Shown here piece after piece: positions 1 through 10,163 of a stretch of DNA of 32,005 nucleotides (position 1 is the first letter of the stretch; each line of letters begins with the position of its first letter). The DNA comes from a virus. The DNA lies in the IMG/VR virus record IMGVR_UViG_3300032326_000303, positions 1 through 32,005 of that record; one strand, written 5' to 3'. The notes below the pieces were generated by a model that saw only the letters and a list, made by a program, of their open reading frames with translations, ran no database searches and was not told where the DNA came from. Position numbers and translations under genes: made by a program.

Positions 1-537
1 AATGCTTACTTGGAATCCAGTAACAGGGTCTATAGCCATACCACCGCCAGCACCAATTTTATTAAATTCTTTTAATTGCTCTGGAGTAAGTTGATTTTTA
101 GTTGGGTCTACTACAAATCTTTTTGAACTCTTTACATCGCCAAACATTTGTCTATCAATTACTGTGCCAACAGTTTCTTTACCAAGTGACCAGAGTTCAG
201 GTCTATTAGCAAGGCTTGCAGATGTAGCACCGCGACCATCACCACGAATGGCTTGAGAAACTTGCTGCGCTGGTAGATAACGATTTCCCTCAAACTTTGC
301 ATTTGCTGCTAACTGTGCTAATGCAGCACGAACAGTTTCTGCATCAGTTGCAGTTTGTGGTTTTCCAGTTATAGGGTCTAGTGATACGCCTCTGGCTAAG
401 TTTTTTTCTGAAAGAACAGCATCTGTAACTGCAGCAATAATTTCTTGAGGTGTACGTTCTTTACCTGTTTTTGGGTCTCTTGCCCATTCAGCAATTGAAG
501 AACCAACAATCTCTGTAATTGTTTTTTGCTCAGCCAT
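1..537 (-). CDS. Putative virion-region protein, C-terminus cut off by window edge
   Basis: An open frame of 179 codons starts at ATG 537-535 and runs off the left edge. The start overlaps the stop of the upstream gene as TAATG, which suggests coupled translation. The visible part is rich in Ala, Thr and Lys and begins MAEQKTITEIVGSSIAEWAR. It contains two short DPxTGK-type segments, DPKTGK and DPITGK, and a related DPVTG further on. I recognise no domain. It is the next gene after the terminase-portal-giant protein series, so a virion or scaffolding role is plausible from position only. The real end and any capsid gene lie outside the window. Confidence 0.75.
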   Translation of the reverse strand, partial: MAEQKTITEIVGSSIAEWARDPKTGKERTPQEIIAAVTDAVLSEKNLARGVSLDPITGKPQTATDAETVRAALAQLAANAKFEGNRYLPAQQVSQAIRGDGRGATSASLANRPELWSLGKETVGTVIDRQMFGDVKSSKRFVVDPTKNQLTPEQLKEFNKIGAGGGMAIDPVTGFQVSI

Positions 538-1913
538 TATGCACGTCCCAACTTATTTCTTAGACCTTGGGTTAGATTGACAGCCTCATTAATGGCTGTA
601 GAAGTCTTGCCGTATCCTGGGTCATTCATAATTAACTTAGTCATTTCCCAATCATTAGGTAAACGATACTTACCATCATCGCCCTTGAAGTTAAGTGCTT
701 GCTTAAGTAGTGGGTCACCCTCAGTAACATCTCTTTCAAGAGCGTTAGATAGTGACTGCATGAGTGGCTTGACATACTTGTCAGCATCTTCTCCTGCATT
801 TACATAATCAGCAATACCCATGTACTTTGCAGCAACTTGGTTACGGACAGTAGTCTTGTATTGTCTAATCTTTTCTTCTGCAACTTTTTGGTCAGCAGTA
901 GAAAGAATATCTTTAATAACTGGTGATAGAGTTGCAAGGTCTGGCGCCTTAGCGTAATTCTTTACACTTGTACCAACTAGGTCATCATAGATAGCCTTAG
1001 CAGAACCACCAAGATTTTCAACATTAAATTTAGCATCAGGGAAGTTCTTGACTAAGAAGTCAGCAAGGAACTGCTGTTGCTCTTCTGCTGTGAATCCTTC
1101 GCCAGATGTTGTAGTTGTAGTCTTAGTAATTGGCTTGTACTGTAGTACGCCATCAGCATTCTTTAGTTGCTTTGCATAGACAGGGCTACCAAACTTATCA
1201 ATCTTTTGCTTCTTAGTCTTAGGGTCAATAACTGCCTTGCTCTTTTTATCATAAATAGGAGCATAAGATGTGGTGCCAGTTGATGTTGTTGTAGCAGCCT
1301 GTGCTTTAACTGTAGCATTCCACTCAGCAGTAAACTTCTTATCTAGGTCTCCAGTAGGAGTAAAACCAAATGCTGTGAAATAAGCATTGTTAAACTCTAA
1401 ACGAGCCTCTGTCAAATCCTTTAACTGCAATGCAGTAGATATTTGCTTATTATACTTGGTAGTAGCATCTGGTTGCTTAACTCCAGGACCCTTTCCTACG
1501 CCATAAGCCCTAAGAGTTTCTAGGTATGAGATAGGGTCTGCATTGTTAGCAGCAGCAAGACCAATAACCGTAGCAAGTGCTGAATCATCTCCAGGTCCAA
1601 TGATACCAATAGGTGTCTTAGACTTTGAGAATCCAGTAGCACGAGCAAGCATTTGCCAGTGGTCAAACATATTAGTTGCTTTAGAACCACTAGGTGCTGA
1701 TTGAGCACTGAGCATACGCTTTAAGTTTTGGAGTTCAATAGACTTTGCAGTTTGGTCAGGAGCATTCAAGTAAGGCAAGTATGGGTTAGTAGCAGTGTAC
1801 ATATTGGCAGGCATGCCACCCATAATTGCACTAGACATTGATGAAAACGCAGTTGAGCGTGTAGCAGCAGCACGTGCTTCATCTGCTGTTCTGTAAACTA
1901 TTTTGTCTGCCAT
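537..1913 (-). CDS. Hypothetical virion-region protein, 458 aa
   Basis: The frame starts at ATG 1913, one base after the stop of the 1938-residue gene, with GAAGGG of that gene's end serving as ribosome binding site. It ends in a TAATG overlap with the next gene. The protein is soluble and Ala/Thr/Lys rich. A central stretch, about residues 205-275, is dense in Thr and Lys with the repeated pattern DPKTKKQK and KTTTTT, which looks like a flexible linker. The C-terminal 180 residues look helical. No family is recognised. Its place between the giant protein and the partial gene makes a structural or assembly role likely, but this is inference from order alone. Confidence 0.8.
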   Translation of the reverse strand: MADKIVYRTADEARAAATRSTAFSSMSSAIMGGMPANMYTATNPYLPYLNAPDQTAKSIELQNLKRMLSAQSAPSGSKATNMFDHWQMLARATGFSKSKTPIGIIGPGDDSALATVIGLAAANNADPISYLETLRAYGVGKGPGVKQPDATTKYNKQISTALQLKDLTEARLEFNNAYFTAFGFTPTGDLDKKFTAEWNATVKAQAATTTSTGTTSYAPIYDKKSKAVIDPKTKKQKIDKFGSPVYAKQLKNADGVLQYKPITKTTTTTSGEGFTAEEQQQFLADFLVKNFPDAKFNVENLGGSAKAIYDDLVGTSVKNYAKAPDLATLSPVIKDILSTADQKVAEEKIRQYKTTVRNQVAAKYMGIADYVNAGEDADKYVKPLMQSLSNALERDVTEGDPLLKQALNFKGDDGKYRLPNDWEMTKLIMNDPGYGKTSTAINEAVNLTQGLRNKLGRA

Positions 1914-1914
1914 T

Positions 1915-4900
1915 TTAGCCCTTCAACTGTCCTGCGAATACTCCGTAATACATACGAGAGAATGATGGATTATCTACCATTAGTTTTTCAGCCAATGAAA
2001 CAAGTTCATTACGCATAAGTGTTGCTAACCCACCCTTTGCAGTAAGTTCTGCATAGTTGGATACTTTTGCCTTGTTAAGTAGAGTTTGGAACTCTTGATA
2101 CTTAGGATAGAACTCAGATATCTGGTTATATACAGATGACTGAGCAAATGCTGGGTCTTGTAGTGCTTCACCGATACGAGCAATACGCTCCTGAGCAGTA
2201 CCAGTTGTAACAGTATCAGGTGGACGTGAGCCACCAAACTGCTTGTTCAACTTATCGATTTGCTCCTTGTACCAGAAGTCTGGATAACGATTAGCAATCT
2301 GTTGCTCTGCAATCTGGTCCTTAAGCATTGAATAAACCATGCTTTCAGCCTCGTTAGCCAACTCTGTAGCAGATAGACTACGACGAGCACCTGTGCTCTT
2401 CTGCCAGTTGTAGTACTTAAGTGAGTATTCTCCACCTGGGAAGAAGTAAGGAACGACATCTCCAGGAGAACGAGCATATTTATCAGCAGCCTGTGGGTTG
2501 TTATTCAACCAAGTCCATGCATCATCAGTACCACGTACGTTGCCTGTAGAACCACCTAGTGCAATAAGCAAGTTATTGGCACCAAATGTCTCAGCAAACT
2601 GGTATACAGACTTGCCATAATCACCTGGATTCTTGCGAGAAATCTCATCCCAGTGTGAGTAAAGCATTGTCAATGTCATGAAGTTCATCTTGTTTTCAGG
2701 AGTCTTGATTTTTGCAAGAATCTCTGTAGATGGTGTAGCAGGTGAAATGCTCTGGAATAGTGCATTCAAGAAGCCAACTTCACGAGATAGTGACTCAGCA
2801 TCATGGAATAACTTTGTACGAGCAGCATCGCTTGCTAGTGGGTTAGTACCATAGTTACCAGTAGAGGCTAAGTATGATGCCCAGTCCTTAATACCACGCT
2901 GTACCATTGTCTCATCACCCATACGGTATGCAATAGTCTTGCGTAACCATGCTGGAAACACGAAGTCTTCTGCAGACTTAGGTGCACCAAACGGTGTGAT
3001 AATGTCGCGTAGAATGTCATTTACTGGACCAAATGCTGTTGTCTTACCACTAGCAGCATACAATCCCTGCAGTGCAGGTCCAATACCAGGCAATCCTGGG
3101 TTAACCTGACCGAATGCTAGGTTAAGTGACTGTACTGGTGCAGTAATCTGCAGTGCTTCGCGGGTATCAATGTTCATACCAGCCATAGCACCCATGACAG
3201 AACCTACTAAAGGAATCTTAAACTGTTTGTTTGTAGAGCCTGGCTCTGTATAGAAAAAGCCTTGCTCATCATCATAAGTCATTCCACTTACATCATAGAG
3301 TACGTTTGAACCCTCTTGATTGAGTGAGTTGTATGCCTTACCAAACTTAATAGCAGGTACTGGATTAGCCCAGAATAGTTCATTCCACTTGTTAAGTGTA
3401 TTATAGTGTGCCTGTGCAAATGGGAAGGCTAGACGCCATGCGTTAGCCCACTGATTCTGACGTGCAGCATCATAAAACAAATCCTTAACGTACTTAGAAG
3501 CCTCACGTGCAGCCATTTGATGAATAGTCTGCAGTTCAGTAGCACCCTGATGTACATAGTTAGGGTTCTTCTCACGTTTTGAAAGTTCTTTAGAGATAAC
3601 GCGAAGTGTAGGATGCTTACGACCTATTGGACGACCCATAACAGTTACAGGTGCTAGTGAGTTATTTGCGCTAGTAAGCAACTTCTTGAGGTCATCTGTC
3701 TTGAGCATTGGAGCATAGCCACCAATGAAGTCCCAGTAAGACATCTGATACTCAGGACCAAAGTTATACTTAGACTCTAGACGAGTTGCTAGTTCAAAGA
3801 ACTTATCAACTAGGTAGGTAATCTCTTTAGGACCAGCCTGACCAATAGCACGTTCTGTCTTTACAAATACATTAGAACCTGTAACATCATCTGCTGTGAA
3901 GTGACGTTCAATTGCCTTAAGGAATTGCTTTTCAGCAACTTCCATTTCAGCAGTATTCTTGATACCCTGAGCGTATGGCGCACGAATCTTGAATAGTTTG
4001 CCGCCATCTTCGACTACAACTTCACCATTACGAAGTAGTTCTAGTACTAGGTGTGATTTAGGACCACTACCTGCAAGTGCCTTAATGTTACCTGCAACGG
4101 TATCTACTTGCTTCTCATCAAAGAGATAGATGAAGATATTGTCTGGATTAAAGTTATCTTTAGTAAATCCTGCGTTGGGGTCCTTTAAGAATAGGTTGCG
4201 AATACCATCATTCTTCTGGAATACACCTGTTGAGAAGTCTTTAAGAATGTTATCCTTGGTATCATACTCATCAATAAGTTTTTGTACATACCCACGTTTG
4301 GCTGCTTCATCACCATTTTGCATTAATCTGACTACATCTGGGATGAACTTATCAGCCACGAAGTTATTAATAGTGTAAGCAAAGCCTTCCATAAACTGTG
4401 GATGGTTAGAATCTACTACCTTATAGAAATTAAATACCTGTGAGTGCTTGCTAGAACGCATGTCAGATACAGATTGCTTGCGATTAATCTGTGAACGGTA
4501 TGCACGAACTGCATCTGTTAGTTCTGCCTCAGCATCTGATTCCTTAAATATCTGGCCTGTAGCATCATATTGATACTTGCCCCAGCGAGATACCAACTTC
4601 TGGAACTCATTACCTTGTGGATTTGCAATCACCATTGATAGGAATGCTAGTGGACTTGAAATAATGTTATTATGACCTGAGAACAATTGACGCATCTGCA
4701 TCTCAGCGATGTTACGGAAAATGTATGAAAAGCGGAATACTAACTGCGCTGTACGCCATACATCGCCAAACTCTTCTGCAAGAACTCTACCTTGACGTAC
4801 GCGACCATAAATAGCATTAGCCTGAAAGTTAGTAAGTGCCTTTAGCACTGCCTTGCTATCAGGAAGATTAATCATATCGCGTAGCAACTGATGTTCTAGG

Positions 4901-7731
4901 ATTGCATCAGGCATTAGAATTGATTCTCCGCCTGCATTAACAATAGTTGCTTTACGGTTTTCAACGGTTGAGCCTAGGCTGAAAGCCTTTTCGATTGCTT
5001 CTTCTGAACCAGTAATCTTAGTTGAACGCTTAAGAACTTCAATCTCTTCTGGCTTTAAGTCAAGTTTCTTACCGATTTGCTCGGTCATCTCAGTAATGCC
5101 TTTTTCAATAGCAACAGCACGCTCTTGAGGAGTGGTAGCCTTAAATATGTTACGCTGTATAGTAGCAATAATTGCTTCTTGACCTTCTTTGCCAAGCACA
5201 GTCTTGAATGCTGCAGAACTTACCCAGTCCTCAACGCCATTTACAAGACCTGTTGGGTCACCTAAATTAAGCATTGTGCCACGTACGTAGAAGCGGTTAA
5301 ACGACTTTTCAATTGTTTCCGCAAAGCGTACTGGTGCAAATGATATAGGGTCAACCATACGTGCTAAAGGATTTGCTGTCATCTTACCAGCCTGAGCGCG
5401 TAGACCTAATGATAATGACGCTTTAATACCACGAGGGTCAGTTGTTTGTACACCCATGTGCTCTAGGAATACTTTAAGTACATCATCAGGTGTCTTTGCA
5501 GCAGCAAGTGCAGTTACTATTTCAGCATCTAACTTCTTACCAAAGAAACGATGTATAGTTAGTGCATCATCTTCTTTTGCAACTACTTCTGCAATCTGAT
5601 TAAAGCGACGACCAAGCATGAACTGTAGAGGCTTAGCAAAGTCTTTACCTACCTCGCCACCGAAGTTATCAAGAATACCAATTTCAGAACTTAGTTGTTC
5701 ACGTAGAGCATTCTTTTCTGCGATTTCAATTTCAATATTGAGTAACTTCTTAAGGCCTTTGTACTCTGGGTCATTGACAAGTTCACGAAGAATCTCTGGG
5801 TCCTTGTTAGCCAAGTCACGAAGAGATGAAATGTACTGAATCTGGTCATCCAACTTTAATTGTTGATTGAGAATGTCATCTAATTGATTTTGACGAGCAG
5901 CAAGAGATACTTCTGTGTCCTGAATAGAACTAAGTAACTTAGCAAGATTTGGACCAAGGTTAGTTGGGTCTGCAACTTCTGCAGCAGCCATAGCAACCTC
6001 TGCACGAGATGCAGCAAGACGCTTAGTATTGGTGACTACAAAGCCACCTTCTGCTCCATAAATCGAACGGATGTTCGAAAATCCGTCAACCTTCCAGATA
6101 TCCATGACTGCATCTGCAACCTTAGACATAACAGCAGGGTTTTTAATTTGTGCTACACGGCCAATGAGCGAGCCAAGGCTTTCGCCTGCTACAAGTTCAT
6201 CGCCAACTGCGTAAAGTGAACCTAAGAAACCTTCAAAGTTAGCAGTAGCCTGCTTAAGTGAACGAGACAAGTCATCAAATGCTTGCATCGCTGCAACATC
6301 GCCAGTCTCAGTAGCAAATTGTTCTAATCTATCGCTTAATTGTGAACGACGAATACGCTCTTCTGCAATTTCATCCTGAGACGCACCTCTAAAGTTATCT
6401 GATAAATCAAGTAACTTAAAATCATCGTTGCCCTTAGCAGTCATGACATATTCATCTCGACCAGATGCGCCAACTGTAATCTTACCAGCCTCTGGAAGTT
6501 CATCTGTAATAATAAACCCATCAAAGAATCCACCAGTATTCTTCATGTCAGCAGACAAAGTATCAACTGCCTTTGTCAATTCGCCAGTCTGAACCTTTGG
6601 ATTGTAGACGAACCACTCGGCAACCTTTGCAGGAGCAAGAGTTGCAGCAGAAGTTGGGTCTGTTGCAAGGTTTGCAAAAACATCTTTATCAGTGTTGAGC
6701 ATCTTACCGACAGTCTTAGAAAGAACTGCAGTCTTTTGCTTCTCAAGTGTGTTAATTTCAAGAGCAGTCTTTTGATAACTAGCATTAAGACGCTTATAAC
6801 CCTTTGCTGCTTCTTTCTTTGCGCGTGTTTCTAGTTCAGAGATATCTTTTGCATTAGCGGCAATTTTCTCATCTTGTAACGCTTGCTGTCCAGCCTTAGA
6901 TAGTGGACTTAATTCTTCCTTAAACTTTGAAATTTGCTTGCCTTGGCGTATCACCTTTGTAGCGGCGCCAACACCAATCCAAGATGTTGGGTCTAAAGCA
7001 ATGTTAAGCGTAGCATCAAGTAATCCCGACATCACTTTATATGCTGTTGTATCAGGGTTACCACCTATTGACTTAGCCGCAAAGCGACCAATTGTAAATG
7101 ATTCACCACCTATCTTGCCGTAAGCACCCATTGCTTTTGCTTGGTCTTTGCCAACGCGTGACTCAGGTGCAATAAAGAAACCAGCACCAGTATCTACTCC
7201 AGGCTTTCCACCAGTAATATCTGCAACAAGAGAACCAAACTGTGTGTTTTTTCCACCAAGTGTTGCTAAGTTCTTTACAAACTCACCAGTGTTACCTGTT
7301 GATAGGTCACGTGTTAGTGTAGTTGCAAGGTCATAAGGCTGACGAAGCATAGCAAAACCTACGCGAGTAGCACCCTTAAGAGGGTCATAAACAAGATTGC
7401 TAAATGCTGAGCCAATAGAACCTAAAACTCCACGGTCTTTCTTAACACTTGACTTAATCTTCTCAACATTCATCGCGTCATTCTTAAGTTGCGCGATACC
7501 GTCCATTGAAACAATCTTGCCAATACCAGGAGTATTAACATTAAGACCCTGCTGAACCATAGCCATAACTAGGTCTTTGCTCATATTTGGGTAGCGTGAA
7601 GTAATCTGATTAAAGTTATCAAATTTATCAGGCGTCAAAGAAGCCACCTGCATGCCAACCATGCGACGCATTGTTTCGCCTTGGTTGTTATACAGTGCTT
7701 GAGCAGCAGGAGATAATGTTGGATTGGCCAC
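1915..7731 (-). CDS. Giant putative structural or internal virion protein, 1938 aa
   Basis: The frame starts at GTG 7731, overlapping the upstream TAG as TAGTG, and ends one base before the next gene. It is by far the largest gene in the window. The N-terminal part has Gly/Ala-rich segments, including one around residues 225-270 with the phrase ALDPTSWIGVGAATK. The middle is long, charged and helical, rich in Glu, Lys and Gln. Further on are FRFSYIFRNIAEMQMRQ and, near residue 1430, RLAFPFAQAHYNTLNKW, amphipathic segments of a kind I associate with very large phage virion proteins. No lytic or protease motif is visible. In podoviruses, large proteins encoded near the portal are often internal or ejected proteins. 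Here that is inference; a tape-measure or capsid-internal role is the alternative. Confidence 0.85.
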   Translation of the reverse strand: MANPTLSPAAQALYNNQGETMRRMVGMQVASLTPDKFDNFNQITSRYPNMSKDLVMAMVQQGLNVNTPGIGKIVSMDGIAQLKNDAMNVEKIKSSVKKDRGVLGSIGSAFSNLVYDPLKGATRVGFAMLRQPYDLATTLTRDLSTGNTGEFVKNLATLGGKNTQFGSLVADITGGKPGVDTGAGFFIAPESRVGKDQAKAMGAYGKIGGESFTIGRFAAKSIGGNPDTTAYKVMSGLLDATLNIALDPTSWIGVGAATKVIRQGKQISKFKEELSPLSKAGQQALQDEKIAANAKDISELETRAKKEAAKGYKRLNASYQKTALEINTLEKQKTAVLSKTVGKMLNTDKDVFANLATDPTSAATLAPAKVAEWFVYNPKVQTGELTKAVDTLSADMKNTGGFFDGFIITDELPEAGKITVGASGRDEYVMTAKGNDDFKLLDLSDNFRGASQDEIAEERIRRSQLSDRLEQFATETGDVAAMQAFDDLSRSLKQATANFEGFLGSLYAVGDELVAGESLGSLIGRVAQIKNPAVMSKVADAVMDIWKVDGFSNIRSIYGAEGGFVVTNTKRLAASRAEVAMAAAEVADPTNLGPNLAKLLSSIQDTEVSLAARQNQLDDILNQQLKLDDQIQYISSLRDLANKDPEILRELVNDPEYKGLKKLLNIEIEIAEKNALREQLSSEIGILDNFGGEVGKDFAKPLQFMLGRRFNQIAEVVAKEDDALTIHRFFGKKLDAEIVTALAAAKTPDDVLKVFLEHMGVQTTDPRGIKASLSLGLRAQAGKMTANPLARMVDPISFAPVRFAETIEKSFNRFYVRGTMLNLGDPTGLVNGVEDWVSSAAFKTVLGKEGQEAIIATIQRNIFKATTPQERAVAIEKGITEMTEQIGKKLDLKPEEIEVLKRSTKITGSEEAIEKAFSLGSTVENRKATIVNAGGESILMPDAILEHQLLRDMINLPDSKAVLKALTNFQANAIYGRVRQGRVLAEEFGDVWRTAQLVFRFSYIFRNIAEMQMRQLFSGHNNIISSPLAFLSMVIANPQGNEFQKLVSRWGKYQYDATGQIFKESDAEAELTDAVRAYRSQINRKQSVSDMRSSKHSQVFNFYKVVDSNHPQFMEGFAYTINNFVADKFIPDVVRLMQNGDEAAKRGYVQKLIDEYDTKDNILKDFSTGVFQKNDGIRNLFLKDPNAGFTKDNFNPDNIFIYLFDEKQVDTVAGNIKALAGSGPKSHLVLELLRNGEVVVEDGGKLFKIRAPYAQGIKNTAEMEVAEKQFLKAIERHFTADDVTGSNVFVKTERAIGQAGPKEITYLVDKFFELATRLESKYNFGPEYQMSYWDFIGGYAPMLKTDDLKKLLTSANNSLAPVTVMGRPIGRKHPTLRVISKELSKREKNPNYVHQGATELQTIHQMAAREASKYVKDLFYDAARQNQWANAWRLAFPFAQAHYNTLNKWNELFWANPVPAIKFGKAYNSLNQEGSNVLYDVSGMTYDDEQGFFYTEPGSTNKQFKIPLVGSVMGAMAGMNIDTREALQITAPVQSLNLAFGQVNPGLPGIGPALQGLYAASGKTTAFGPVNDILRDIITPFGAPKSAEDFVFPAWLRKTIAYRMGDETMVQRGIKDWASYLASTGNYGTNPLASDAARTKLFHDAESLSREVGFLNALFQSISPATPSTEILAKIKTPENKMNFMTLTMLYSHWDEISRKNPGDYGKSVYQFAETFGANNLLIALGGSTGNVRGTDDAWTWLNNNPQAADKYARSPGDVVPYFFPGGEYSLKYYNWQKSTGARRSLSATELANEAESMVYSMLKDQIAEQQIANRYPDFWYKEQIDKLNKQFGGSRPPDTVTTGTAQERIARIGEALQDPAFAQSSVYNQISEFYPKYQEFQTLLNKAKVSNYAELTAKGGLATLMRNELVSLAEKLMVDNPSFSRMYYGVFAGQLKG

Positions 7732-8171
7732 TAAATACCCAATTCGTTATACGCTTCAACCATCATGCGTAGTTGGCGTGAGTTAGGGTTTGCCATAAGC
7801 ATCGCACGTGCAAGAACAGAACCTTGGTCAATTGCATCAACTGGTGTAGGAAGTACTTCTGAACCTGCGCCAGGACCGTATGTTGCGCCCTCTGATAGAG
7901 GAACACCCTGTGTACCAGGAGCAAATGCATTAACTGCATCTACTGTATTAAGCAAAGGATTACCTTCTGGCATTGCTGGCATAGAAGGTGTAGGTACGTT
8001 TGTAGAAGCACCTTGTGCAATAGAAGTCAGGTCTTGACGATTTGTATAAGCACCGCCAGTAGAATTCTGAATCTTTGCTTCGCGTTGAATCTTTGCTACA
8101 CGTTCAGAAACATTATTATCAGTACGAGATGAGTTTGCACCTACACCTGAGACCTTTTCATTAATAGCCAT
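7731..8171 (-). CDS. Hypothetical small virion-region protein, 146 aa
   Basis: Starts at ATG 8171 in a TAATG overlap with the gene before and ends in a TAGTG overlap with the giant gene, so it is translationally locked into the structural operon. The sequence is low in hydrophobic clusters, with a Pro/Gly/Ser-rich central part (residues about 55-115) that looks disordered and a short helical C-terminus containing RQLRMMVEAYNELGI. I do not recognise a family. The position directly downstream of portal would fit a head-assembly, scaffold or head-tail connector accessory protein, but nothing in the sequence decides between these. Confidence 0.75.
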   Translation of the reverse strand: MAINEKVSGVGANSSRTDNNVSERVAKIQREAKIQNSTGGAYTNRQDLTSIAQGASTNVPTPSMPAMPEGNPLLNTVDAVNAFAPGTQGVPLSEGATYGPGAGSEVLPTPVDAIDQGSVLARAMLMANPNSRQLRMMVEAYNELGI

Positions 8172-8416
8172 TAGTCTTCATCCTCATCCATATAGTCTGC
8201 AATTTGATTATCTGTAGGCAACTTAAAACTTACCCAGTCTGGATATGAGTCTTTGTTGGTAATTAACCAGAAAGCCATATCATCATTGAACCCTGCACGC
8301 TTTAATGTTTTATAATACTCATTAAGCCAAATGCAGTAAATTTCTAAACGATTGTACTCATTAGAGTCAACAATCTGAACTCTTTTAGGGGAAGGCTTCT
8401 TACGTGGAGTAGCCAT
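8171..8416 (-). CDS. Hypothetical acidic-tailed small protein, 81 aa
   Basis: Starts at ATG 8416 with a clear AGGAG six bases upstream, nine bases after the portal stop. The N-terminus is strongly basic (RKKPSPKR) and the C-terminus strongly acidic (YMDEDED). The middle is rich in aromatic residues (EIYCIWLNEYYKTLKRAGF). The protein is therefore bipolar in charge. No family is recognised. It is conserved in placement within a tight packaging-portal operon, so it is almost certainly translated. A role as a small head-morphogenesis protein is a guess from context. Confidence 0.75.
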   Translation of the reverse strand: MATPRKKPSPKRVQIVDSNEYNRLEIYCIWLNEYYKTLKRAGFNDDMAFWLITNKDSYPDWVSFKLPTDNQIADYMDEDED

Positions 8417-8425
8417 TTTAATCTC

Positions 8426-10156
8426 CTAACCTAGTCCTGCTAACATTGTTGCTAAATCTGGGGCTTGTTGAGGGGCCCCGCCAGAAGGTTGTCCAGGAGC
8501 CGCTGGGGACGGGGGCGCTTGCTCAACTGGGCCTTGTGTGCCTGGCGGAGCCATCTCTGCCTGCGGAGGTTGTTGAGGTGTTTCCACCTTAAACACTGCC
8601 AACGCAGCAGACTCTATGCTCTCCCCTTTACGACGACGTTCAATCACATCGGCAATATTCTGAATTAACTTAGTTGGGTCTTGACCCTGTGCAACCATTG
8701 CTGGAATCGCTTGTGCGCTTGCAGTAATTGATGCAGTAAGATTCTCGCGCATCTTTTCAATCTCAATGCGTTGTTCTTCCATAGTAACGTTAACGCTCCA
8801 TGGCAACTCACGACGAATAAAGTCCTTAGATACTAAGTCGGCACCTAATGCTTGAAGAGAGAAAATTAGAGCGCGTGAAGGGTCTAATCCAGCCATCAAG
8901 CCATATCGGACTTCTACAGAAGTATCGCCCTTAATGTCCTTGCTTGGCATGTACTTTAACTCGTACGGCGTTCCTTGCGCGGTTCCTCTAACTGTCTTCT
9001 TTTCGTTGAATAGGATTTCATCCATTTCAAAACATAACTTGAGTACATCTTCTAACACCTCAGCAAGGACTGTTTGACCAGCCTTAATCTGAGAGTCAAA
9101 AGCACCAAGTAATGCCTGGACACCTTGGCCAGTGATAACACTAGCGTCGATGTTTCCAGTTCTACCCTCAGGATATCGAGCACCTAAACGCAATTCAGAT
9201 TGGAGGGCTGATTGCTCCTGGAAAGTAGCCGCGGGAATGTCCAAACGAACACGCCCAACACCATTAGGATTTGTAGTACGGATAATTGCATCTGGGCCCA
9301 TAGGCATATCCAGAACATCATCAGGTACTACAAGTGGAGCCTGGATGGACTTTTCAGCCGCTTCCATGGCAAGATTTGCAAAACGAGCACGAGCAAGTTG
9401 TACGAATACAACATCATCAAACTGTCCACGAGGCTTACCATCAATAGATGGACGCTCTGCAATAGTTACAGTCATCTTGCCCATAGGATTCTTAGCGTAA
9501 CTAAGAACTAAATCTTTACGTGAAGGAACATACAAAACAATTGATTCTTTATCCATGTAGCGGATAACTTCAATTTCCTGATGCAAGTTCTGCTCATAGC
9601 CAAACTGACCAAGGATTGCACGTTCATGCTCAGGGAACTCATTGATGAGTTCACCCATTGTCTTATTGTAACGCTTAGCGTATGCAATCAAACGACCAAA
9701 ACGGTCACGCTCATAGTAGACACCAGTTGGGTCTTCTACGCGAATACGAGGAAGTTTTGAATCCCAATCTGGCTCAACGTGAATAGGCAAGAAACCATAG
9801 GAGAAGTACTGGTCAGAACCCGGGTACATCTGGGTCTGCAAACGAGATGTGTAAACATAATTGTTTGCAATCATGCTGCGCTTGTCAGCAAACTCACGAG
9901 CATTGTCAGATGTTACATTTGTAGTAGAGCAGTTGATAGATGGCAGTGGTGCTAATACTTCTGCTAAGTCGCGTGCTGCGACGTCAATGAAGTTTGCAAC
10001 CATAGCATTAGGCATGCCCTCTGGAAAGAGGTCAGGAAAAATCTCGACCATCTTTCCTTGACGCACAGCCAGAATATTGGACATCTGAGTATCGCGCTCA
10101 TAAGCGCGGTGCTTCATAGCCTCTACGCGGCGTGCGATGAGTTTAATGTCTGCCAT
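8426..10156 (-). CDS. Portal protein (head-tail connector subunit)
   Basis: I place the start at ATG 10156 because an AGGA lies seven bases upstream, overlapping the terminase stop; in-frame ATGs further upstream fall inside the terminase gene. This gives 576 residues, a normal portal size. The portal forms the ring through which DNA is packaged and ejected. The call rests on position directly after the terminase, on length, and on composition: a mixed alpha/beta body, an extended segment around residues 150-260, and a long helical C-terminal half with MEEQRIEIEKMRENL. The last 60 residues are Pro/Gln/Ala-rich and probably disordered. No short diagnostic motif exists for portals, so the call is inference from synteny and shape. 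The local DNA of the Pro-rich tail is noticeably more G+C rich. Confidence 0.8.
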   Translation of the reverse strand: MADIKLIARRVEAMKHRAYERDTQMSNILAVRQGKMVEIFPDLFPEGMPNAMVANFIDVAARDLAEVLAPLPSINCSTTNVTSDNAREFADKRSMIANNYVYTSRLQTQMYPGSDQYFSYGFLPIHVEPDWDSKLPRIRVEDPTGVYYERDRFGRLIAYAKRYNKTMGELINEFPEHERAILGQFGYEQNLHQEIEVIRYMDKESIVLYVPSRKDLVLSYAKNPMGKMTVTIAERPSIDGKPRGQFDDVVFVQLARARFANLAMEAAEKSIQAPLVVPDDVLDMPMGPDAIIRTTNPNGVGRVRLDIPAATFQEQSALQSELRLGARYPEGRTGNIDASVITGQGVQALLGAFDSQIKAGQTVLAEVLEDVLKLCFEMDEILFNEKKTVRGTAQGTPYELKYMPSKDIKGDTSVEVRYGLMAGLDPSRALIFSLQALGADLVSKDFIRRELPWSVNVTMEEQRIEIEKMRENLTASITASAQAIPAMVAQGQDPTKLIQNIADVIERRRKGESIESAALAVFKVETPQQPPQAEMAPPGTQGPVEQAPPSPAAPGQPSGGAPQQAPDLATMLAGLG

Positions 10157-10163
10157 TGTTATC

